64,000 nucleotides of DNA from Paralvinella palmiformis (Eukaryota; Annelida; Polychaeta; Terebellida; Alvinellidae). The translations under genes were made by a program, and so were the position numbers. Numbering within the stretch: position 1 is the stretch's first letter; every line of letters begins with the position of its first letter. The notes below the pieces were generated by a model that was given only the letters and a program-made list of their open reading frames with translations, was not told where the DNA came from and searched no databases. Of this stretch, positions 37,925-50,138 are shown one piece after another. The stretch is taken from contig JAODUP010000012.1 of NCBI GenBank assembly GCA_025642065.1, positions 3,339,501 through 3,403,500 of the forward strand, given 5' to 3'.

Positions 37925-38076
37925 ATCTAGTCTAGATCTAGACTACATATTCTATCATATCATATGCTACGAGTCATACGAGACACTTCAAAGTGTCATA
38001 TTACATATACTATAATTATATAGATATACTATTATATTATATACTGTCATAGTATGACAGTATATGACACTTTGAT
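37925..38076. repeat. Nested palindrome cluster
   Basis: TATACTGTCATAGTATGACA (continuing GTATA) at 38040-38064 is a perfect palindrome with 12-bp arms and a one-base centre. It is nested in a 13-bp inverted repeat (TCAAAGTGTCATA at 37988-38000 with TATGACACTTTGA at 38063-38075). GACACTTCAAAGTGTC at 37982 and the CTAGTCTAGATCTAGACTA run near 37928 are further palindromes. Confidence 0.9.
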
Positions 38077-38304
38077 GTTAATAAATATTTTATGACCACG
38101 ATAATATAATAACTGTTTTTTTAAAGATAACTGGGTAAATAATTTTTTTAGAATATCACACTAAGTCCATATTTTAGTTTTTTACTAACCAAAGTCGTCA
38201 GTCACACGCTCATAATATTTAAAAAAACGAAATATACAGTTTACCTTGTTGAAGACAAGGTCAAGGATTGTTATCATGTGATACCGAAATTGATTGAGTT
38301 GTCC

Positions 38305-38397
38305 ATGCTTTTTACGATGTTGTTGGTTACGTTGCTTTTATCGTCTGTAGTAGGTCTAGCTGTCAGCCATTCTGAGTCTGACCAGCGAACTTCACCT
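38305..38397 (+). CDS. ASAH1: ASAH1 signal-peptide exon
   Basis: ATGs at 38305 and 38317 are in frame. Both give a strongly hydrophobic segment ending near Ala-Val-Ser and then a polar stretch ([10 protein letters not shown]) that joins in phase 0 to [12 protein letters not shown] of exon 2. The donor is CCT/GTAAAT. It is too short to stand out as an ORF and was found by looking for a phase-0 signal-peptide exon upstream. Confidence 0.75.
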
Positions 38398-41300
38398 GTA
38401 AATATTATAATTAATTAATAATTATAACGCTATTTTAGAATATTAAATCTAGTAGGAATGCTAGACAGCTCGGCCCCGGCCCAGACAGCTCGGCCCTTGT
38501 CCTTGAATTTTACAAAATCAGGAATTGTCCTGGTAAAATATTGAATGTGAAAAGGTCTACTTAGAACAAAAAAGCCTGTGAATAAATATTATGCCCGTAG
38601 AAGAAAACTTTGATTATAAAAGAAAAAGAGTACTGGTACCGCACTACCGGGAACATAGTCTAGACTAGTCTTGATATCCCATGTTAGTTAAAATGATGAT
38701 GTTTTATGGCCACTTTTGTAGGTAGGCTAAAAGAGGAGGCTGTATCATATTAATAATATATCATACATTCAATAAATATGATATCCTTTTTTGCATGTAT
38801 CTTGATTTATTACTTTTAATTCTTGTATACTTTGTCCTGGAAAATATTAATTTTGTCCTAGAAATGTCCTGGAAAATAATATTTCCTTGACTGTGGGAAC
38901 CATGATTAAATGGCTGTTCATCATTTAACTTCCTATTATTGTATTATATTCTATTTATTGACATGTATATTTAATATTGTAAAAGATTATCATTGTGATA
39001 AAATAATGGTTACTAACTGGGCACTTGACAAGTTCACCATCAGTTCCCCATGGCTCATGAAGATGATGATAAACAGCCCAACTTTTTACTGAATTAGTTC
39101 ACTTCACCCCTAAGACAATTAGAGGTATCTTAAAAATTAAAGATTTTTGTTTTAATAATTCATAAACCAAAAATTATTTTAGATCTGGCTGTTCAAATTG
39201 ACAAATAGATCTAATTACCAGACATGGGGTCAATTCTTGAATTGGAATTGATGCCCAATTCCGGAATTGGAATTACTGTAGGTCCCGGCCATTAAGCCGA
39301 GGACGGTTTTTAGGCCTAAAATATCATGATTTATGGTATTACTGCCTAATAAGCCGACCTAAAAATCTGAACATTTCCCTGCAGTATTTCCAGGTGATGT
39401 TTTGAACACAGAAAATATTTTAGTTTTCATAATTCGTTATTCATACGAATGTATTTTGTCTACTGTTAATAGATCAAGGCAAATTATAACCATTGTTTAC
39501 ACAAACTGTTAGCGCATAGGTAGGACCTCAAACTTAAATTAACGGTGTGATTAAACATTCAATAAACCGTATATGAAGTCAATGACTTAGAAGTAATTAA
39601 ACATACTGTCAATTACTACTGAGCCGTTGATGGTATGTTTTCGTCACTAACGCAGCAATAACCAAGACAATGTTATTTACCAGTATATGAGGTCAGTTAG
39701 TAACTATAACTCTCTATTGAAAATAAATTAATTAATCAGTAATTATCCCGTTATTAGTATAAATATGCCCATACAAAATATGTATATGGGGGCACCTAAT
39801 GTCTTTACGGCTAAACGAATGAGATACAATGCTCTTGGGTACGGATGTCTTGGGTAAGTGTTGTCATTTTACCGGCGCTGCCTTCGTGAAATGCGCTACT
39901 GAGTCAAACAACATTTATCCATAATTACAAAAATCAGATAATTCTACATATAAATACTGATTTTCATTACAAAGACATGTATCAACTTGTTTCACTTCTA
40001 TGTTTTACTCCATGACTGCATGAGTTTAAATAAATAAGATTGATGTCCGTTTGCATCTACTATCTAGTCTAGATCTAGTCGCTAGATCTAGAGTCTAGAC
40101 GGCTGCTAAGACACTAAACATTTTTCTCCCAATGACTGGATTTCTTCACACTGAAATAGCACGATCCCCCAAAATAAGGGTCAAAATGTTGACACAAAGT
40201 CTTGCCTTAATGGTACTTATTTCCTAACTTGTCCTAGTTTAATGAAACAATGAAAAAATCATGATTATTTATTGCTGTTCAGAGGAGGATCTTTAGTATA
40301 TCCTGATTAAATACATGTATACATATGTCTTCGCTGCATTAAGTATTGAAACAATATTGTACATCTGCATGCAGTTAATCAAAAAACAATTCTCCAAAAT
40401 GTTGGACAAAGTACTGATTGGATCAATAGGTTTGTGATTCAGCTCATATATATATCTTGTAGATTTGGGTAAACCAACATAAACAAAATGATGATAAAGA
40501 TTAGACAACAGTATGATTTTTTAATTATTCCAAGGTTTAGATTTTTTGACAATTATCTCAAACATTGTTTATCTTATCTGCATCATAGGTGTTTATAGGC
40601 TCGCACACCATTCTGACTATCAGTTTCAACATTCGGACTCACAGAGCTGGCATTAACACCATGGGTTCAGAAGCTAAATATTCACTTTTTCAATCATCAA
40701 CTAGCTTTATGCTGTGCTATACCAAGTTATTAAAACCACTGATGTATGTATACATATACCAGATGCTGGATTCCATACCTTTATGGCCATTGATTATTCC
40801 TAACCACTCTTCAGTGAGCACACCATCACCAGATTGAAAACAGCTTCCATGTGATGACACAAAAAAAACATGCATAGGGATATAAAACAGTTGTTGGCAA
40901 ACATCAGATCAGTGAATTACTAAGCACTTTCAATTGTGAGAATAGAAATATCAAAGCTAGGTCAAGTTGATTATTATTGTGCACAAAATGTATTCAATGA
41001 TGTTATTATAAATCAAAGGGTAATGATTACAAGATGTTCTACACACATGCTATTTAAGTCACAACTAAGTTTTGTTTACTTCCGAGTTTTTTTTACAGTA
41101 TGAATGATCTCAGAGTGTGAGACCTATGTCTATAATCTATATCATATTCAACATTTTAACAAATTTTGTTTATATCTTGCGTTACTATATAGACAGTTAA
41201 ACACTGGATCATCATGAGTCTTATGTGACCTAGTTAAACAGTTAATGATATTTGGAAGTGACAGATTGCCGTTCTATAGTTTTTCTCTTCCTATTTTAAT

Positions 41301-44300
41301 GGGGTGTTTTTTACTAACTCGCCCTTACGTTTAGTGAAGAGTGCAGGAAAGTTAAACATTCTGCTTCAATAATAACATTAGTAACAAGATATCATAATAT
41401 GGTGTTGTTGTTGTTGTTGTTGTTGTTAAATTAGTTACTTGTTTAATTTTCAGTTTACAGAGGAATGCGTCCACGGGAAATATCCACCAGTCACTGAGTA
41501 AGTAAATCTGGTGCAAGTGAACTATACAAATTGTTTAGAATAATGAATAGGTGATCTTTTATTGTTTGGTTATTAACGTATGAGTAATGTCCATCATCCG
41601 TAAGTCACTTGTGTAGATTTTACCATCTAGTAATAATATGGAATTAAAGCCAGAGATGAAACTTACAAAATAAACTTGAACTACGCTAATTTATAATAAT
41701 TTAAAAAATGGTCATTATTTTATAGGATGAATGTTTCTACTTATATCATCAACTTGGACCTGCCACCATTCCACAGATGGGATGAACTTGGCAAGAAAAT
41801 GTCGCCTCAGGTATTATTATTATTAATATTATTATTAAATTGTATCATGTTTTTATTTGAAGATGTTCTACCACAACAACAGATTTATTTAATTGGCTTC
41901 ATCTAATTCAGTTATAAAGTTAAGAATCTTCACTGATTTTATTTCAGATAAGCCATTTAATAACTTCATTCTTGGATTTCATAGGCTTCTGGTCTCCTGG
42001 TTTGGCCAAAACCTTACATACACTCGTTGATGATAAGATGGTGAGTTTATTTGTTTGTCATATCATGAATAATGTCTTGTATTTATATTTGGGTGTTACA
42101 AAATAAGCTTCAGAATACTGAGTTTATATAATGGTTTAGGCAGACCTGTGCTGATAGTTCATTGATAAGGATCTTGAAGAAAACGAATCAGTGATAGTTT
42201 CAGTTTAACACTTTTAGACTTGTGGTTAATCAGTTTCCAGCCAACATTCAATTATTCAATCGATTTTATTTAGGAACTGTTTGAAAACACATGAAATATA
42301 TTATTTATGTAAATATTCTATCATAGTTAGTAGTATACAGTCAGAAGACATGGAATAGAGTAACCTGAAAGCACTATTTCATCGTTTAATTTGTTTAACA
42401 AGATAATATCAGTAGTAAGTTTAAAGGTATTCCATAGGTTAGAAAAAGAAAAGAAGAAATAGTGCATGTATAATAAGACAGGACAAAACATTTAGGATCA
42501 TACGTGTTCACACTGAACCACTCCACCCACCCACATGCCTCAGCCAGCCCCGCCCACCGGATTAACATTACAGTAATAAGCAAATTGACAGTTGATTTCT
42601 TTATGTGAAATATATTGAAATTTGATATTTGTGCAGGGCTCCATTTCTGAGGTGCGCGATCACTCTTGCGCACCATCACGCACCTAAATTGACTTCCAGA
42701 AGAATGATTTTTCACTTGGCCCACCGCTTAACCATACAGATTAATCATCACATCAAGCCTATCACAAGCATGTCATCATTAGAAACTTGGCCTTCTTTGC
42801 TCAATCAGCCAAACAAACAGCCCAATCACAACCATCATTTATTGTATGACTCCACCCACACAAACACTGAGGTAATATTTATGTTTAAGTCAACAAATGA
42901 TCAAGCAATTACTGGGAACATTTATTAAATGCATAGTTATATGTAATCTTAAAGGATGGTGCGAAAAGAGGTGAATATATGGACTCCCTATTTTCGCCCA
43001 CTCGGTAGTGCTCTGTCTCACTTCGCGGTCCACCTATAACACGGTAGATCGCATGTGGACCCCCCAACAACTGCGTTAGAACAGGGCCTACTGTATTGTT
43101 AATCAGCCACATTTTGCTGAGGAACAATATCGCAGGGAAACTTCCTTAGGAACAACACCAACTACATGGTACTGTGCATTTTTGTTGTAACAGTCATACA
43201 TTAATATTATCTGTTAAAAACTACAAACTGTGACTAAAACCATGAGGAGTTCTGCACATGCATGTCTGTTCAAGCAGTGAACTGGTGAAAGTCCGTCTAA
43301 AGACCTTTAAACATAATTGTGTAGAAGATGTGTGCAAATTCATGCTGCTCTCAAGAAGAGCAAATCACTCTCCTAGGCCAGCCCAGAAGAGTGATATTTA
43401 GCTCCCCTTCATTTTTCACATGTGGAGGACTGTTTGGGATGATAAAACTGAGAGGGAGAATTATCAAGACAGCTCACACAGAATTCAACCTGAATAACAT
43501 TAGATGGATATAAACAAAATGGTTTATCTAACATTTAAAATCTAAAATGAGTTGTGACAAAGATTTATCTAACATATTAAATCCAAAATGTGTTTTGGCA
43601 TTTTAAAATAATTATTTACAGTTATAGTTATACATGAGTAAAGAAAATTAAAATCTGTTCTTCACAGTCTAGTGTCTGTATTTGTTATCTGTATTTTTGT
43701 CAATTCACTGTTGGAGGTCATTATTTATGTAAATTGGTATGGAATATTTGGGGAAGATTATGTCACAGCATATTTTAGGCCATAGTAAAAAGTAGGCAAT
43801 TTAACCCATCTAGACCTACCCCACCCTCACCCAATATTACTGGTGTGTTTTATACTTGATGAACCTGGGTTGAGAAATCACAACTGGAGTAGTAGAAAGG
43901 TTGAATGGGTTTCATGGGAATAATCTCATCAGGGCAAACATTACACATATTAGATTCATCGCATGATCCTGCCATCTAATTTTGCCTGCGTGAGATAAAA
44001 TATGAAGAGTATCTATATTTGGTGTGATGCCACACAAATGAAGAAGCCTCCAATTTCAACAAAAATCATCAAAAGCAATTTACTATTTTATTAGTAACTT
44101 AACAATCAGACTATCATGTTGCTTAATTATATAGGTTTGCTTTATGCCGTACAGGATACATATATTGTAATAATTATGATTACTGAGCTGAGATCATAAG
44201 GACCCATCACCTGTCTATAAACAAAAAATAAATAAACTAGTGTTATAAATAAATGCTAGTGTTAATATATAGTCAGTGTTCATCAGTAGCCTTTAAGCTA

Positions 44301-45142
44301 GACTTTCTTGTTAACATAGCCATCCAAGTGGCGATTCTTACGACACTAATAGGGGCCTTCCTAGTTAAGAAGGTTTGCTTTCCTGCCACTAGGTATCAGC
44401 AATAATTTATCGAGCCCTGGCAGTACGGTGTAGTACATACCTCACAAGTAGCACCCAAACAGTTGATAAATATATGTAGATTCTTATAATATTTGTCTTT
44501 ATTTATTGTTTTATAATGTCAATCACTCAACAACTATGTACTGTTTTGATGCATTATAACTATAGGAATTGTTAAGTAAGGTCTCAGTACACATATTTTT
44601 ATTATTTGGGTAGAAGTAATTTATCATTATACGATTCCCTATCTGGAAGCTTTGCCAAATATCACCCATTTTCAGTTATTTTTACAGGTTGATGAGCAGG
44701 TTTTTCCTTTGATATATGACTAAATTTATATTTATAGTCAAAAAAGTTTAGTGTGGCTAATTTATAACCAAATGATAATAATTTATATTTAATAAAGCGC
44801 CCTTACAAGCAGAAGCCATTCAATGGTGCTGTACAAATAATATGTAATTTAACAATACCCCAAATAATATGTCTATAAGAACCCGGTAATAATTTCAGAG
44901 GTACTAATTATTTATCTGTGAAAGCGACCTTAAATAGGTGTGTTTCTGTCCTATTTTTAGTGACTATAATAGTATGAGGTGCTGTGATTAGAGCATGTTA
45001 AAATGAATTTAGCCACTGATCATTGCTGAATCACTGCTGGTGGAGTACTGTGGCACTGATACTAGACCAGGACTTGAAACACTGGTCCCAGTCGAGTGGG
45101 CGAGTATTAATGTCACACACACACACACTCTCTTTCTCTCTC

Positions 45143-45197
<55 letters not shown>

Positions 45198-45741
45198 GGG
45201 TCATTTCATATAAACTCAACCAGTGCTTCCCACCTGACCACTTCAGATTGTATTAATATTTGATGAGGCCAGGCACAATTTCAATTTTAATATATTTCAC
45301 TTTGAAGTACCTCTAATTATGCTGCTTTCAAAATTGCACCTAAATTTTAGCCCTGTTTGAAACCTGATAACATTTTTTATTAATCAGCATAGATCAAGAC
45401 ATGAAACTTTCTAGACTGTAGTTGACAGGTAAACGCAAAATCTGCAAGTCAATATCTTCAGAACCATGTTAGTTAGCAGTGTTCAATCTGTGCAACTGTA
45501 TTCACTGTACTCTAGAGTAATAATAAAATGCATGGCAAGCATACACATATAACCTGTTTTCATAATTTCACCACAGAAATCTGAAGAAAAAGTGTTTTGT
45601 CTTTTTTGTGGGTTCATATGAGCATGTGGGATAGATGGTAGGTAAAATCTAATTGTGTCATGTGGAAGAGCTTCGTTTTCTCTGAAATATGTTAAGTTTA
45701 TTTTATTTCAACTTAACAAATATCAATCTTATGAATTTATA

Positions 45742-45803
<62 letters not shown>

Positions 45804-45968
45804 ACTAACAAACACAAATATATAAACGAAAAAAACACAGACAGACAGACATACATATTTGTACACACAAACACATTTGTACACAAAAGACAAACAAAGA
45901 AACAAAATGACTAACAAGCAATTAATTAAACACAGACAAAACGCACACTCACACATACACACACACAT

Positions 45969-46013
<45 letters not shown>

Positions 46014-49000
46014 CATACAAATTAATGTGTTGACTAATGGTATTCTTACTTTATTTGACATTATTAAGGACGAGATGGCAGACACAATGCCTTATCCATT
46101 CTGTGATGAATTGAAAGGGTTATCTGAGAGTTCACTTATACCACTAGGTGTGTTGTGCAATTGTCTAGCAACTGTATATAATATAAGAATATCACTGATA
46201 TGAATGCTATGTTCAGAAGTGTTTTATTTAATATAATAGTCTGCTCTCTCTATCTCGCTGTGTGTGTGTGCACGTGTGTATCTGTATGTATGTGTGTGTG
46301 TGTCTGTATGTGTGTGTGTGTGTGTGTGTGTGTGCATGTGTTCTCTACAACATGTTAATGTACCAATATTATTTTCAGGTGAAATTGTGTTATATAATAT
46401 ATTCTATGAGCTATTTTCCATGTGTACATCAATTGTAGCAGAGAACCCTAAAGGTAAGATATAATGAGATATATGTATCATAATAATAGTAATATACAAA
46501 AACAATAGAGGGCGCCTCCGTGGTCTAGCGGTAGCGTGCTGGACCACAGATCACTACCACCCGTGTTCGAATCCCGGCGTGGGCATATCTGAAGGTTGTT
46601 TCGTCTTTCACTTCGTCTCATTACCTTTGGAGGTCGCTCGGCCCATTTAGCCTACCTTGTGCACAAAAGTGGCCATAAAACATCTATCATCATCATCATC
46701 ATCATCATCATACAAAAACAATAGCATAGTGGTCTCTACTCTGTACAACAATATGTAAGAAGATCACTCTCAGGTGCTTAACAAAGAAGATATTATAGAT
46801 GTAGTATATTTCCATTTTCCTATAAATTCATTTTAAAAAACATACACAATGCATATTCATGGCATACCGGTATTCATATGAGATAAGCTGAAATAAAAGG
46901 GTTACTTTTTGCCTACCGTACTTCTTGAAGGTATCGGGTGTCTTTCATTTCCTGATGGTCGGTGGAAGATTGTTCCACAAGGTAACTGCAGCCTTTCGAA
47001 ACACATGACACGATTTGTGGACACTTAAGAGTGATTCAGGACTCAAAGACCTTGTTAGCCAATAAGCAAAAACAAGTTCGTCCTAATTATTGAGGAGCAC
47101 TGTCATCAAGTCTGATGTATGCATACACCAGGGCACTTGGACTGTACGTGACCTGTATGTGACAGGAAGCCATATAGGAGGCTATTGCTGTAATCCAGCC
47201 ATGATTTGATCATGGTGTGTACCATAATTATGCAGGCATCCTTTGTCGTATACTGCTTGGTTTGACTATTATTACTAATGTGGTAATAAAAGGCTTTATA
47301 TATTGCATTTACTTGCCTCTCCATGGTCAGAGACATATATCAAAGTATACTCCCACCTTTTTTGCTGACTATGCTATGCTGACAGTTTTCTCACCTATGA
47401 ATTTAATATATGTGTTTAATATATTTCCAATTCAAAATTCTCTGTTTTATTCTTTAAGTTGATTTTTTAAATAATTTATATCTTGTGAGAAGGAAGTGTA
47501 AAACACTCTTTTAATATAATAATAATAATGTTGCACTTCCTTCTGAGTTAATGCTTATTAATAAACCATGCAATAACTTAAAAGCCAGTTACTGCCAGGT
47601 TTACTTTTGTTTTAAAACAAATATTAGTAATGGATGGTAATAAACTTACTGAGTTACCTTTTGCTAATGTTACAATTAACATGATATTTTGGAATTATTT
47701 TCTACAGGCAGGTTGTATCATGCAAGAAACCTTGACTTTGGATTGTTTTTGGGGTAAGTAACTGGGGATTTAATAAAAAAAGTTGTATGTTATTATTCTC
47801 ACAATCTCAAACACACACGCACACACAGATATAATAAATGCTATTAGCATGTACATTGATGGCCACAATAGCAAATAGTATATATATATATATATATATA
47901 ATGAATGCTATTAACATGGATATTCTTGACCTTAATGGTGGGATATTTCATTGTTTAATAAAACTTTGATCTGGTCACGTCTTTCTTCCCTAGAGAGAAA
48001 CATCTCACCTGTACGTCCAACATAATGCTAATCCCAAAGTTTAATCAATCTGGCTATAATGGGGGTTATCCATTATCATGATTTTAAAATAAAATAACAA
48101 ATCTGATTACTGACAATTGTATTAACTGTAACCAGTCTGAGTAATTCTAAGATAAGATGAAAATCAGACAGAGTAATAATTGAAGGTATTGGTAACTAGA
48201 TATAATAATAACAACCCATAATAATAATGATGTATTGTAATATTGAGGCATTATGGTAAACTGATTGACCATATTGATAAGCAGTTACAGTGATAACCAT
48301 ACATTATTATATCCAGATACTTTTTGATGATATAAGAATTATTGCTACTACTGGCATAAATATATTTGTAACAAGTGTCATGAAAAGCTCAATTCATAGT
48401 CACGTTTATTGATAATAAAATAATAATACTACTGAATATTTAATACACAACCCTTGCTAACAGGAGCCATTCAAAGATGCTGCACAGTTATACCCCAAAT
48501 AAGATGTATGTAAAAACTGAATCTGATGAACATTATTTATCAGTGAATGCAAGCTTGAAACTGTCAGTTTTTAGTACGTATTAGCGAGATGATGCATTTT
48601 TTATCTCCACCAACAACCTATTCCATAAAATGAGGTCTGAAACACACAAAAAAACACTTATCACCATATGACTTGAGCCAAAACACTGGTACATGCAATA
48701 GTATCTGACCGGATGACCTGAAATTTTGGGATGACATTCTAATATACAGTAATGTCAAATGTCATTTCTAATGTCAATAATATTTTACACAGTGGATGTT
48801 CTTAAGATGGTAATATATAGCTCACCTTACTGATACTGATGTGGACGTTTTGGCTATATCATATGTTTTTGTAAATCTACATAATATGATTGAATGTGAT
48901 ATTTGTAAATGTAAATTGTAAATATGGATAATTTAAAAGTATTTAGAAGCTTTATTTGTTATATTTTATCAGTTTTAATTATGTACATTTAATTTAGAAG

Positions 49001-49222
49001 CCACCTTTGGTTATTTTAACAATAAAGAATTTTTTTTGTAATTTTAAGTGGTATCAAGAGTATATGTCACTAAATGAGAAAATAAACTCTGGAATATAAA
49101 GGGATCTGCTTGTTAAAAATTTCTTTGAAGAGACAGTTGAAGAGTAAGTGGTCAATTTAGAGAATTCAAAGTATCAAAATTGATAGTAGGTGTCAACATT
49201 TCAAAAGTCTACACTATGTATA

Positions 49223-49275
<53 letters not shown>

Positions 49276-50020
49276 TTCTGCACTTTCATAACATCTTGCT
49301 GATTCTAACTATATACATAGCATCAGGTACCATCACATATACAAAAGTTGTAATTTAATAATAATTATATATGTGTGGTCGATCCACCCCACACTGTATG
49401 TGTTTGGCTGCCCAGTAGGTGACAGCCAGGGGTTTCTCCCCCAAATTTCAACAAGACAAGCCCCGCACTATGGTCGAACATCCACTTCCGCCACTTTACT
49501 TATATAAATAACCTTTATGACATTGAATTGGGTCACAAATCACGTGATCAATGCCTTATTAGGAAACATTAAACATTGAGGGACTGGTTGAAAAGTACTT
49601 CTTGCTAATTGCTGTATCACATATACTAAGATAAAGTGTAAGGGGTCAAACCTCTTTTGAATGTCGAAATAAACAATTTGAAGTAAACAAAACAAGGTTA
49701 GCGGCAAACGGGTCGGCGGGAAAATAATAATAAAAATAATAAAGGTCAATTTTATTTTCTGCCAGCGAGTTTCAGCTGTAGTCGGCGGGTTTGTAAAATA
49801 AGTATTAAAAAAACAATGGCCTTATGGGGTTTTGTCAAGTGGGTGGTGTTTTCTAGAAAATAGTGTTATCTAAATTGAACATTATAGATACATCACACCA
49901 GCTCTGGTTTAGTGAAAATGACAGTTTTGCTTAATGTTGTCTTGCACTTGAAAGTATTGAATTTAATTAATCCTTAATTAAATTCTGTGTGTGTGTGCAT
50001 GTGTGTGTAAACTGTGTATG

Positions 50021-50085
<65 letters not shown>

Positions 50086-50088
50086 GTA

Positions 50089-50138
<50 letters not shown>

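Larger units (their letters stand above)
37254..38304. promoter_or_regulatory. Shared upstream region of ATOX1 (-) and ASAH1 (+)
   Basis: About 1.05 kb separate the two divergent start codons, so any promoters lie here. I see no TATA box in a useful position for either gene. The region contains an AT-rich palindrome cluster (37925-38075). Whether it is a bidirectional promoter cannot be judged from sequence alone. Confidence 0.4.
42041..46068. other. ASAH1 intron 4, no gene seen
   Basis: No exon recognised. It contains a LINE 3' end (44775-44955) and microsatellites. The open frames at 42395-42928 and 43328-43513 have no recognisable domain. Confidence 0.5.

Noticed and set aside
38245..38277. 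Alternative ATOX1 first exon (33 nt)
   Set aside because: It has a good donor, but would add a hydrophobic leader not known in the family and lies within about 60 bp of the ASAH1 start; the Met-Pro stub at 37248-37253 fits better. Kept only as an alternative.
42655..42685. GTGCGC...GCGCAC inverted repeat
   Set aside because: Six-base arms around a 10-nt loop can easily occur by chance; nothing around it suggests an element end.
42395..42928. Overlapping open frames of about 100 codons on both strands
   Set aside because: No family resemblance and no splice-phase link to ASAH1; the intron 4 neighbours are fully explained without it.
46510..46585. Possible functional tRNA gene
   Set aside because: Has A and B boxes, but the acceptor stem halves do not pair and the body continues into the SINE, so it is a tRNA-like SINE head.
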